Assembly (NCBI GenBank): GCA_963716005.1
Contig: OY970285.1
Location: 124,001-188,000, forward strand
DNA: 64,000 nucleotides
Direction: 5' to 3'
Source: CAVRUF01 sp963716005
GTDB lineage: Bacteria > Actinomycetota > Thermoleophilia > Gaiellales > Gaiellaceae
The number at the start of each line of letters is the position of its first letter. Positions within the stretch are counted from its first letter, which is position 1. Shown piece after piece: positions 43,540 to 52,243 of this stretch. Below the pieces are notes generated by a model, which did not search any database, was not told where the DNA came from, and saw only the letters and a program-made list of their open reading frames with translations. Position numbers and translations under genes: made by a program.

Positions 43540-43628
43540 CGGAGAGGGCGGGATTTGAACCCGCGACCCACCTTTCAGCGAGTACGCGATTTCCAGTCGC
43601 GCTCCTTAGGCCACTCGGACACCTCTCC
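43540..43628 (-). tRNA. tRNA-Ser (anticodon GGA)
   Basis: The 89-nt type II tRNA has acceptor GGAGAGG/CCTCTCC, anticodon stem CGCGA/TCGCG with loop CTGGAAA (anticodon GGA), a long variable arm and a GCGGG-TTCAAAT-CCCGC T arm. The discriminator is G and no CCA is encoded. Its 3' end faces the island at 41.2-43.5 kb. Confidence 0.95.
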
Positions 43629-43660
43629 AAGCCGCGACATCGTGCCACACGCGCGGCGGA

Positions 43661-44437
43661 TCACTCGTGGACGACGCGGCCCTCCATGCCTCCGGCGACC
43701 GTGACCACCTGGCCGGTGACGTGGCCCGAGACGACGTCGGAGGAGAGCGCGACGATCTGGTTCGCGACGTCCTCGGGCTGAGCGACCTTCCGCAGCGGCA
43801 TCGTCCTCGTCACCCGCGTGATCAGCTCGGGATCCTCGAGCGAGCCGCGCGTCATCGGCGACTCCGTCCAGCCCGGGCAGACAGCGTTGACGCGGGCCAA
43901 AGGAGCGACGCGGACGACCTCGTTCTTCAGCGACAGGAGCAAGCCCCGGACGATCGCCGACTTCGCCGCCGCATAGTCCGCATGGCCCGCCTCGCCCACG
44001 AGCCCGGCGGTCGAGCCGACGAGGACGAGGCTGCCGTGTCCCGACTCCGCCACCTCGCGGAGGAACCCGCGCGCCGTGAGGAACGTCGCGGTCAGGTTCG
44101 CGTCGAGCGTCGCGCGCCAGCGCTCGAGCGAGAGCTCCCAGACCGGCGTGTCCGCTTCGGGCCATACGCCCGCGACCGCCGCGCACACATCGAGCCCGCC
44201 AAATGCCTCACGAACCTCGGCAAACAGCCGGTCGGTCTCGTCCTCGCTCGTCAGGTCGGCCTGGACGACGATCGCGCCGTCGATCTCGGAGGCGACCGTC
44301 TCGGCCCGCTCGCGCCCGCGGTGGTAGTGGACGGCCACCCGGCATCCCTCGGCCGCGAAAGCACGGGCGGTCGCGGCGCCGATCCCGCCCGACGCCCCGG
44401 TGACGAGCACGCGCTTTCCCTGGAGACCGGTCTCCAT
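43661..44437 (-). CDS. SDR-family oxidoreductase (FabG-like)
   Basis: The 258-residue short-chain dehydrogenase has cofactor loop VTGASGGIGAATARAFA, Asp in QADLTSED, NAG-type AAVAGV, catalytic Ser in LVGSTAGLVG, YAAAK and the C-terminal SGHVTGQVVTVAGGM. It reduces or oxidises carbonyl/hydroxyl groups with NAD(P)H; the substrate is unknown. ATG 44437 immediately follows the glycosyltransferase stop (TAGATG), so the two are coupled. Confidence 0.85.
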   Translation of the reverse strand: METGLQGKRVLVTGASGGIGAATARAFAAEGCRVAVHYHRGRERAETVASEIDGAIVVQADLTSEDETDRLFAEVREAFGGLDVCAAVAGVWPEADTPVWELSLERWRATLDANLTATFLTARGFLREVAESGHGSLVLVGSTAGLVGEAGHADYAAAKSAIVRGLLLSLKNEVVRVAPLARVNAVCPGWTESPMTRGSLEDPELITRVTRTMPLRKVAQPEDVANQIVALSSDVVSGHVTGQVVTVAGGMEGRVVHE

Positions 44438-45601
44438 CTACGGCCGCCCGACCTGGGAGCGGGTCTGGACGACCGGATCGGCCGCGCGAACCGGCGCGCA
44501 CGCCTCACGCAGGGTCTCCGCGAGCTGCTCTGCGGAGTGCTCCCAGGTGAACCCCGCGGCGCACTCACGGCCGCGACGGACCGTGTCCGCGCGCAGCGGC
44601 TCGTCGGTCATGGCCCGAATCAGCGCCGAAGCGGTCTCCGCCGCGTCTGAGGATGGCTCGAGCCAGATGGCCGCCTCGCCTCCGATCTCGGTTGCCGCCT
44701 CGATCCGCGTCGCGACGATCGGAACGCCGGCGCCCATCGCCTCGAGCACGGGCAGCGGAAAGCTCTCGATCGTCGAGAGCTGGAGCACGACGGACGCGGT
44801 GCCGTAGAGCTCCGCCATCCGCTCGTAGGGGACGTTGCCGAGAAACGTCACCCGGTCTCCGACCCCACGCTCGCCGGCCAGCGCCTCGAAGCGCAGCAGG
44901 CGCTCCTCCCGGCCGGGACCCGCGATCACGAGCTCCGTGCCGGGCAATGCTCCGGCGGCGAGCGCGAAGGCCTCGATCGCGAGGTCGATCCGCTTGTAGG
45001 TCGAGAGCGAGGCGACGACGAGCACGCGGTCCTCCGTCTCGACCGCGGCGGCCCGCTCGGCCCAGTCCGAGGGCAGCCCGAGCGGGATTACGACGAACTT
45101 GCCCGGATCGGAGTCGGGCAGCTCGGCCAGGATGCGGTCGCGAAGGTACTCGCTCACCGAGACGACGCGCTGCGACCGGCGGAGCGACGAGCGCAGCGCG
45201 CGGATCCGGTACCAGGCCTTGCGTCTCGTCAAGTACGGCGAGCCGCTGGGGAGCGCGAGCAGGTTGTGCTCGACGACGACCGCGCGACCGCGCCAAAGGT
45301 GCGGGACGAAGTTCAGCGGAGCGAGCAGGACGTCGAATCCGCGGCCGCCCAGCGAGCGCGCCACCCGGGCCTCGGTGGCGATCCGGCCGATCGTGCCGAG
45401 GCGGCGCGGCACTCGATGGCGAACGACGCGGCAGCCCGGAGGCGGCTCGAAGCCCGGGTCTCCCAGATGAAGCTCCAGCTCGATCCCAGGACGCGCCGCC
45501 AGCGGCCCGAGGATCCCGGCCAGGTAGCTGCGCCCGCCGGTGTCGTCGCCGACCGCGCCGAGCGCGATCGCCGCGACCTTGATGGGACGGGGCGACGTCA
45601 T
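44438..45601 (-). CDS. Glycosyltransferase family 4
   Basis: The 387-residue GT-B enzyme has an N-terminal acceptor domain (GGRSYLAGILGPLA, FVPHLWRGRAVVVEHNLLAL) and a C-terminal nucleotide-sugar domain with LVVASLSTYKRIDLAIEAF, VIAGPGREERLL, FLGNVPYERMAELY and the EX7E-like ESFPLPVLEAMGAGVPIV. It probably extends a surface polysaccharide. The start is ATG 45601, seven bases after a TAGACT box. It is followed by the SDR gene. Confidence 0.88.
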   Translation of the reverse strand: MTSPRPIKVAAIALGAVGDDTGGRSYLAGILGPLAARPGIELELHLGDPGFEPPPGCRVVRHRVPRRLGTIGRIATEARVARSLGGRGFDVLLAPLNFVPHLWRGRAVVVEHNLLALPSGSPYLTRRKAWYRIRALRSSLRRSQRVVSVSEYLRDRILAELPDSDPGKFVVIPLGLPSDWAERAAAVETEDRVLVVASLSTYKRIDLAIEAFALAAGALPGTELVIAGPGREERLLRFEALAGERGVGDRVTFLGNVPYERMAELYGTASVVLQLSTIESFPLPVLEAMGAGVPIVATRIEAATEIGGEAAIWLEPSSDAAETASALIRAMTDEPLRADTVRRGRECAAGFTWEHSAEQLAETLREACAPVRAADPVVQTRSQVGRP

Positions 45602-45608
45602 CGCGGGG

Positions 45609-45614
45609 AGTCTA
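45609..45614 (-). promoter_or_regulatory. -10 element of the GT4-SDR pair
   Basis: TAGACT on the minus strand lies seven bases before ATG 45601. The divergent bi-domain gene starts only 54 bases away, so this gap carries promoters in both directions. Confidence 0.45.
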
Positions 45615-45655
45615 GTTCCAGCGTTTCGAGCGGCCGGTTGTACGCTTTCGTCGCT

Positions 45656-47768
45656 TTGAAGCAGGTCACGCATCGGCTTCGCGACGGGCGGATCGAGGTG
45701 CTCGACGTTCCCCGGCCCGAGCTGCGCCCGGAGGGCGTGCTCGTGGACGTGCGAGCCAGCCTCGTGAGTGCGGGAACGGAGCGTCGCACCGTCGAGACCG
45801 GCCGCAAGAGCCTCCTCGCCAAGGCGCGCGCGCGGCCCGACCAGGCGCGGCTCGTCCTCGACAAGGCGCGGCGCGACGGCCTCGGCGCGGCGGCGCAGAC
45901 GGTGCGCTTCCGGCTCGGGCAGCCGGCGCCGCTCGGATACTCCGCGGCCGGAGTCGTGATCGCCGCCGGGAGCCGCGTGAGCGACCTCGCGCCCGGAGAC
46001 CGCGTCGCCTGCGCCGGCGCCGGCTTCGCGACGCACGCCGAGATCGACTACGTGCCCGCCAACCTCGCCGTCCCGGTCCCGGAGAGCGTTTCCTTCGACG
46101 ACGCGGCATTCGCGACCGTCGGGGCGATCGCGCTCCACGCCGTCCGGCAAGCGGATGCGCGGCTGGGCGAGCGGGTCGCCGTGATCGGGCTCGGGCTGGT
46201 CGGGCAGCTCGCCGGCCAGATCCTGCGCGCCGCCGGCTGCCGGGTCGTCGGCATCGATCTCGACTCGGCGCTCGTCGAGCGCGCCCTGGCGGACGGAGCC
46301 GCCGATGTCGCTTTCGCGCGAAGCGCGCTCGACGGCGAGCTGCCGGAGTCCGCCGGCGACTGCGACGCCGTGATCATCACCGCCGCGACGTCCTCGGCCG
46401 ATCCCGTCGAGCTGGCCGCACGGCTCTGCCGCGACCGCGGCCGGGTCGTCGTGGTCGGTGACGTCGGCCTCGACGTTCCGCGAGACGCCTACTACGACAA
46501 GGAGCTCTCGCTGGTCGTCTCTCGTTCCTACGGTCCCGGCCGCTACGACGCCGAGTACGAGGAGCGCGGGCTCGACTACCCGATCGGATACGTGCGCTGG
46601 ACCGAGCGGCGCAACCTGGCCGCGTTCCTCGACCTCGTCGCGGCCGGGAAGGTACGCGTCGCGGGCCTCGTGACCTCGCGGGTCGCGATCGAGGACGCGC
46701 CCGAGGCCTACGACGCGCTCGTCGGCGCGGACTCCTCGCCGCTCGGCGTGCTCATCACGTACGACGCGGTCGCAGATTCGCCCGAGCCCGCCGTGCAGCC
46801 CGTCGCCGCGCCCGGGCCGCCGCTGGCCGCGGGCGTGATCGGCGCGGGGAGCTTCGCGGCCGGCGTTCTCATCCCGAATCTCGCGAAGGCCGGCTTCACG
46901 CTCGAGGCGGTCGCTAGCGCGAGCGGGCTCTCCGCCCGCGGGGCGCAGGAGCGGTTCGGATTCGAGCGGGCGTTGACCGCGGACGAGCTGATCGCCGATC
47001 CAGGAATCGGGCTCGTCGCCGTCGCGACGCGGCACGGCTCGCACGCCGGGCTGGCCGCACGCGCGCTCCGGGCGGGGAAGTCCGTGTTCGTCGAGAAGCC
47101 GCCGGCGCTGACCGAGGAGGAGCTCGACGACCTCGCGGCCGCGCGGGCGTCGAGCGCGGGCGCGCTCACGGTCGGCTTCAACCGGCGCCACGCCCCCATG
47201 GCCGTGCGCCTGCGCGAGCACCTGGACGGCCCGTTCGAGCTGCTCTACCGCGTGAATGCCGAGGCGCTCGAGCCGGGCCACTGGACGAACGACCCGGACG
47301 ACGGCGGCGGCCGGCTCCTCGGCGAGGGCTGCCACTTCGTCGACTTCGCCTGCTGGCTCGCCGGCGAGCTGCCCGCGCGGGTCACGTGCGCGCTGCGCGC
47401 CGAGCCCGGCCGGCCGCTCGCGAGCGCGGAGAGCTTCACGATCCACCTCGACTTCCCGGGCGGCTCGACGGCGACGATCGTCTACGGGTCGCGCGGCGAC
47501 CCGAAGCTCGGCAAGGAGCGGATCGAGGCGCAGTCCGCCGGCCGCTCGGCCGTGCTCGTCGACTTCGAGCGGCTGGAGCTGCACGGCGACGGACGGTCGC
47601 GCACGACCAAGTCGCGCCGGGACAAGGGCCACGAGGCGCAGTTCGCGGCGCTGGCGGCCGGGGCAGACGACGAGCCCGGACCCGCTCGCGACGATGGCGG
47701 TCACGCTCGCGGCGCTGCGCTCGGCGGAGACCGGCGCGACGGTCGTGCCCGCACCGCTCGATGCCTGA
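45656..47768 (+). CDS. Bi-domain oxidoreductase: zinc-type alcohol dehydrogenase fused to Gfo/Idh/MocA dehydrogenase (one frameshift)
   Basis: The product is about 704 residues. The first half (residues ~1-365) is a medium-chain dehydrogenase-like module with EVLDVPRPELRPEGVLV, GYSAAGVVIAAGS and VAVIGLGLVGQLAGQIL. The second half is a Gfo/Idh/MocA domain with AGVIGAGSFAAGVLIPNL, VAVATRHGSHAGLAARAL, FVEKPPALTEEEL and EGCHFVDFACWLAG. Such fusions occur in polysaccharide loci and are thought to act on sugar nucleotides. One extra base near 47665 breaks the frame before LATMAVTLAALRSAETG. The start TTG 45656 (KQVTHRLRDG) matches the usual N-terminus. Confidence 0.82.
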
Positions 47769-48538
47769 CCCCGGCGCGCCCGAAGCGAACCGCCTCTTCT
47801 ACGCCGAGCATGCCGAGACCTACGACGCGACCGAGGAGTGCGTCGTCGACCCGCGCGAGCAGGCACGGCTTCGCGGAATCCTCAAGCGGGCGGTCGCCCT
47901 CGCTGGCGGAACACCCGCGCGCGCTCGACGCCTGCGGCGGCTCAGGCAACGCGTCGCTGGTGCTCGCCGAGCTCGGCGTGCGCCCCGTGACGGTCGACGT
48001 CTCGCCCGAGATGCTGGCGCTCTACGAGCGCAAGGCGGGCGCCGCCGGGTTCGAGCCCGACGTTCGTCTCGACGTCGTCGAGCGGTTCCTGGAAGCCGAC
48101 CCGTCGACGTGGGATCTGATCGTCTTCTCCTCCGCGCTGCACCACCTGGAGGACGCGGGCGTAACGCTCGAGCTCGCGGCGGCGCGGCTCGCGCCGGGAG
48201 GAGCGCTCGTGACGATCTTCGACCCGACCCGCCTCGGCCGGGCAGGACGGCTCGTGCGCCGGTTCGACCACGTCCTCCACGTCGCGCTGAAAACGCCGCG
48301 ACGGTTCCCGGCTCTCGTACGGCGTCAGGTGACGGGCGGCGAGTCCGTGGGAGCGCTCGCCGAGCGCCATGCGCTCGACGGGCTCGACGACCTCGCTCTG
48401 GCCGGCAGGCTTCGCGCCGCAGGGCTCGAGATCGTCGAGCACGACCGCATCTACGACGCGCGGTTCGGGATCACCCGGCTCATTCTGCGAGGCCTCGGGT
48501 CGCCGTCGTCGTTCGCGTTCGTCGCCGTCAGACGCTGA
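47761..48538 (+). CDS. SAM-dependent class I methyltransferase (one frameshift)
   Basis: The product is about 258 residues after joining. Motif I, ALDACGGSGNASLVLAELG, is preceded by RLFYAEHAETYDATEECV. The acidic motif is in VTVDVSPEML, then DLIVFSSALHHLEDAG and LAPGGALVTIFDP. One extra base near 47925 lies just before motif I. It overlaps the end of the bi-domain gene by eight bases and is the last gene of that unit. A sugar or lipid-linked acceptor fits the locus but is not shown by sequence. Confidence 0.8.
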
Positions 48539-49604
48539 GCACGTCGACGATCCGCTCGGCGGCATGGCCGTCCCAGAGCGGCGGCACGGACGAAGAGCGC
48601 GGGGCAGCGAGGAGCGCGGGAACTTCGCGGATCCGCGCCGGGTCGAGTCCGAGCAGCGTGTTCGTCCCCAGCTCGACGGTGACCGGCCGCTCGGTGGTCG
48701 AGCGCAGCGTGAAGCACGGGACGCCGAGGTAGGTCGTCTCCTCCTGGATCCCGCCCGAGTCGGTGAGCGCCGCCGCCGAGCCGGCGACGAGGCCGAGGAA
48801 CTCGAGGTACGGCAAGCGGGTCGAGCAGCTGCAAGCCGGGCGGCGCGGCGAGCCCGAGCCGCTCGAGCGCCGCGCGCGTCCGCGGATGCGCGGGGAAGAC
48901 GACGGGCATCTCGCGCGCGAGATCGCCCAGGGCCGCGAACGCATCCGCGAGCAGCGGCCCGTCCACGAGCGCGGGGCGGTGCAGCGTCACCACGACGTAG
49001 CTCGCCCGGCTCGAGCCCGTGTCGCCCAGGCGCGTCCAGCGCGTCGATCCGCGGCCGCAGCCGCACGAGCGTGTCGATCATCGTGTTGCCGACCTCGTGG
49101 ATCGCGCCGATCGCGCCCTCGTGCTCCAGGTTCGTGCGGGCTTCCGGGCGAGTGGGTGAAGAGGAGGTCGGAGATCGCGTCGGTGAGGATCCGGTTCAGC
49201 TCCTCCGGCATCGTCCGGTCGAACGAGCGCAGCCCCGCCTCGACGTGGCCGACGGGGATCCCGAGCTTCACGGCGGCGAGCGCGGCCGCGAGGGTCGAGT
49301 TCACGTCACCGGGGACGAGCACGAGATCCGGCTCGATCTCTCGGAGCACCGGCTCGAGTCCGCTCGAGCACGCGCGCGGTCTGCTCGGCGTGCGTCCCCG
49401 AGCCGACGTCGAGGAAGTAGTCCGGCTCGCCCGGCTTCGAGCTCCTCCACGAAGACGCGCGACATCGCGTCGTCGTAGTGCTGGCCCGTGTGGACGAGGA
49501 TCCGCTCGAATCCCGGTGCGCGCGTCGAGCGCGCGGGCGACCGGCGCCATCTTCATGAAGTTCGGCCTCGTCCCGACGACGAGGAGGACGCGCGTCACTC
49601 CCAC
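48528..49604 (-). CDS. wecB: UDP-N-acetylglucosamine 2-epimerase (six frameshifts)
   Basis: Joining frames gives a full non-hydrolysing epimerase of about 356 residues: VLLVVGTRPNFMKMAPV, HTGQHYDDAMS, VPGDVNSTLAAALAA, VGHVEAGLRSFDRTMPEELNR, VTLHRPA, and LTDSGGIQEETTYLGVPC. It makes UDP-ManNAc, the donor used by the WecG-type enzyme encoded nearby. Six single-base insertions (near 49520, 49438, 49362, 49146, 49025 and 48816) split the ORF, yet all motifs survive. It overlaps the asparagine-synthetase-like gene by ten bases. Confidence 0.85.
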
Positions 49605-51490
49605 ACCCGCTCATCGGCCATGCCGAACGTGTCCACGAACGAGCGGTAGAAGATCTCGGTCATCGCCATCGTCCAGGCGACGTGTGCGTAGTCGCCCCGG
49701 CCGGCGCGATGGCGCTCGAGCACCGTCATCGCCCCCTTCGGGTCGAACACCCCGCGCGAGGCGAACGAGTCGGACGCGAGCACGCGTCCGACCTTCTCTC
49801 CGAATGGGCCGCGCATCCAGTCGCGCATCGGGGTCGAGAGCCCGGTCTTCGGGAGCCGCGAGATCTCCTCGGGAAGCCGCCGCCGCGCTACCTCGCGGCC
49901 GAGGATCTTGAGCGTACGGCCGTGGTACTTCCACTCGGCCGGAAGGCTCGACGCGAACTCGACGACGCGCGGGTCGAAGAACGGCGAGCGCGCGGCCATT
50001 CCCCCGTAGGCGCACGCGCGGTCGACCTTCATCATGTCGTTCGGTGGGAGGTCCCAGCGCGCCTCCGCGTAGATGACCCGGCTCAGGTGGTCGGGCGCTG
50101 TGCAGCGGTCGTAGTAGGCGAGCGCCTCCGCCTCGGGATCGGTGCCGTTCTGCTGCCAGACCGGCGTCGCGAGGAGGCCGGCGTGGCGGATCGGCATGTC
50201 GTGCTGGCGCATCGCGAGCCAGCGGCTGCGCTGGGGCACGCGCGCTCCGTGGAACCCCTTCGAGAGCCGCCGCGCCGTGCGGTTCCGCGTGAGCGCGTGA
50301 ACGGCGTCTGCGGCGAGCGCGCCGACCGGCGCCAGCGGCCGCGGAATCCTCTGCGCGTACGCGTCGCCGAGGTGGACCCAGGTTCCGGCGAACGCGTGGT
50401 CGCCGCCGTCGCCCGTGATAGCGACGGTGACCTCCTCGGCGAGGGAGCGGGAGAGAAGGAGGTTGCCGATCACGCCGTCGTTCATGAACGGCTCGTCCAG
50501 CATCCACGGGATCTTCGGCGCGACCTCCACCGGATCGATGTTCGCCAGCGGGATGACCGTGTGCTCGGCGCCGACATGGCGCGCGACCGCGGTCGCCGCG
50601 TCCGTCTCGTCGTCGACGCCTCCGGTCGCGACCGTGTACGTCTTGAGGCCGGGCGCCTGCTCGGCGATGAACGACGCGAGGAGCGACGAGTCGATCCCGC
50701 CCGACTGGAGGAGCCCGTACGGCACGTCTCCGCCGATCCGCGCCGCCGTGGCGGCGGCGAGCACCTCGGTGAACCCGTCGATCGCATCCTCGAAGCCGCC
50801 CTCGAACACGGGCACGTCGTTGCAGTCCCAGTACAGGTCGTCCGAGACGAGCCGGCCGTCCTCGAAGACCAGCCGGTGCGACGGCTTCACGGCCGAGACG
50901 TCGCGGAACATCGTGCGGGTCTCGACCGTGGTCCCGAAGCGGATGATGTCGATGAGCGCGCTCTGGTCGATCTCGCGGGACACGGCCGGGTCGGCCAGGA
51001 TCGCCTTCGCCTCGCTCGCGAAGCGCACGACGCCGTCCTTCAGACTCCAGGCGAGCGGACGGCGGCCCATTCGGTCGCGCGTGATCACCAGCCGGCGGCG
51101 CCGCTCGTCCCACAGGCCGATGGCCCAGTTGCCCTCGAGGGCGTGGACGAAGTCGATCCCGTGCTCCTCGTAGAGGTGCGGGATCACCTCGGTGTCGGTC
51201 TGCGTCTGGAAGCGGTGGCCGCGCTCCTCAAGCCCTTCGCGGAGCGCGCGGAAGTTGTAGATCTCCCCGTTGAACGTCACCCAGACGGTTCCGTCCTCGT
51301 TCGAGAGCGGCTGCTGCCCGGTGACGAGGTCGGTGATCGCCAGGCGGCGGTGGCCGAGCCCTGCGCCCTCGCGGACGTGGATGCCCTCGGCCGGCCCGCG
51401 GTGGGCGATGAGCGAGCACATTCGCTCGACCGTCTCGCGCTCCACGCGTGCGCCTGGGCGGAAGTCGACGACGCCTGCGATCCCGCCCAT
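49595..51490 (-). CDS. AsnB-like amidotransferase lacking the Cys nucleophile
   Basis: The 631-residue protein has the two-domain layout of asparagine synthetase B. The Ntn-type glutaminase domain keeps HRGP, GHRRLAI and FNGEIYN, but the essential N-terminal Cys2 is Gly (MGGIAGVVDF), so glutamine hydrolysis should be lost. The synthetase domain has the ATP pyrophosphatase loop LLQSGGIDSSLL (residues ~261-272) and GDGGDHAFAG, in which the usual Glu is His. It may use free ammonia or another nucleophile to amidate a sugar acid or peptide. It sits in the polysaccharide cluster between wecB and the WecG-type gene, which supports glycan modification rather than asparagine supply. Confidence 0.85.
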   Translation of the reverse strand: MGGIAGVVDFRPGARVERETVERMCSLIAHRGPAEGIHVREGAGLGHRRLAITDLVTGQQPLSNEDGTVWVTFNGEIYNFRALREGLEERGHRFQTQTDTEVIPHLYEEHGIDFVHALEGNWAIGLWDERRRRLVITRDRMGRRPLAWSLKDGVVRFASEAKAILADPAVSREIDQSALIDIIRFGTTVETRTMFRDVSAVKPSHRLVFEDGRLVSDDLYWDCNDVPVFEGGFEDAIDGFTEVLAAATAARIGGDVPYGLLQSGGIDSSLLASFIAEQAPGLKTYTVATGGVDDETDAATAVARHVGAEHTVIPLANIDPVEVAPKIPWMLDEPFMNDGVIGNLLLSRSLAEEVTVAITGDGGDHAFAGTWVHLGDAYAQRIPRPLAPVGALAADAVHALTRNRTARRLSKGFHGARVPQRSRWLAMRQHDMPIRHAGLLATPVWQQNGTDPEAEALAYYDRCTAPDHLSRVIYAEARWDLPPNDMMKVDRACAYGGMAARSPFFDPRVVEFASSLPAEWKYHGRTLKILGREVARRRLPEEISRLPKTGLSTPMRDWMRGPFGEKVGRVLASDSFASRGVFDPKGAMTVLERHRAGRGDYAHVAWTMAMTEIFYRSFVDTFGMADERVWE

Positions 51491-51493
51491 CGG

Positions 51494-52243
51494 CTACGCG
51501 CGGCGGAATCGCCGCAGCGCGATCTCCTTGCCCGCGATTCCGATGAACTGCGCGTTGGTGACGACGTAGCGCCGGCCGAGGCGGCGCGGCTCCTGCGCGA
51601 GCCGGAAGAGCCACTCGAGCCCGGCCGAGCGCATCCAGCGGGGAGCTCGGCGCGTCACGCCCGCGACGATATCGATCGAACCGCCGACGCCCATGACGAG
51701 CGGCACGCCGAGCGTTCGTCCGTGCTCGGCGAGGAAGATCTCCTTGCGCGGCGACGAGATGGCGACGAAGAGGATGTCCGGCTTCGCGGCGGCGATCTCC
51801 TGGGCAACCGCGGCGCTCTCGGAGTCGGGGAACCAGCCGTTGCGCGCGCCCGCGATCCGCAGGCCGGGGTGCGCGGTCCGGAGGTTCGCGACCGCCTGGT
51901 CGAGCACCTCCTGCTTCGCTCCGAGGACGAAGACGCCGTAGCCGCGCCGCTCCGCCTCGGCGAAGAGCCGGTGCATGAGGTCGGTGCCATTCACGCGCTC
52001 CGGCAGCGGGTCGCCGAGGAGCTTCGAGGCCCAGACGACCGGCTGGCCGTCGGCGCTCACGACCTCGCACTCCTCCACGATCGCGCGCAGCTTGGGATCG
52101 CCGCGCAGAGCGACGAGCTTCGCGGCGTTCACGCAGACGTGCTGGACGAGCCGGCGCTCGTCGATCGCCTGCACGAGGAGCGCGACCGTCTCGTCCATCG
52201 TGAGGCGGTCGATCTCCACGCCGAGGACGTCAGCTCGCGGCAC
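51494..52243 (-). CDS. WecG/TagA/CpsF-family glycosyltransferase
   Basis: The 249-residue GT26 enzyme has VNAAKLVALRGDPKLR, EVVSADGQPVVWASKLLG, RVNGTDLMHRLFAEAERRGYGVFVLGA (read as consecutive pieces), GWFPDSE, SSPRKEIFLAEHG and GVGGSIDIVAGVTRRAPRW. TagA/WecG add N-acetylmannosaminyl residues to undecaprenyl-diphospho-GlcNAc. With wecB next door this points to ManNAc-containing polymer synthesis. GTG 52243 overlaps the upstream gene by 14 bases. Confidence 0.88.
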   Translation of the reverse strand: MPRADVLGVEIDRLTMDETVALLVQAIDERRLVQHVCVNAAKLVALRGDPKLRAIVEECEVVSADGQPVVWASKLLGDPLPERVNGTDLMHRLFAEAERRGYGVFVLGAKQEVLDQAVANLRTAHPGLRIAGARNGWFPDSESAAVAQEIAAAKPDILFVAISSPRKEIFLAEHGRTLGVPLVMGVGGSIDIVAGVTRRAPRWMRSAGLEWLFRLAQEPRRLGRRYVVTNAQFIGIAGKEIALRRFRRA

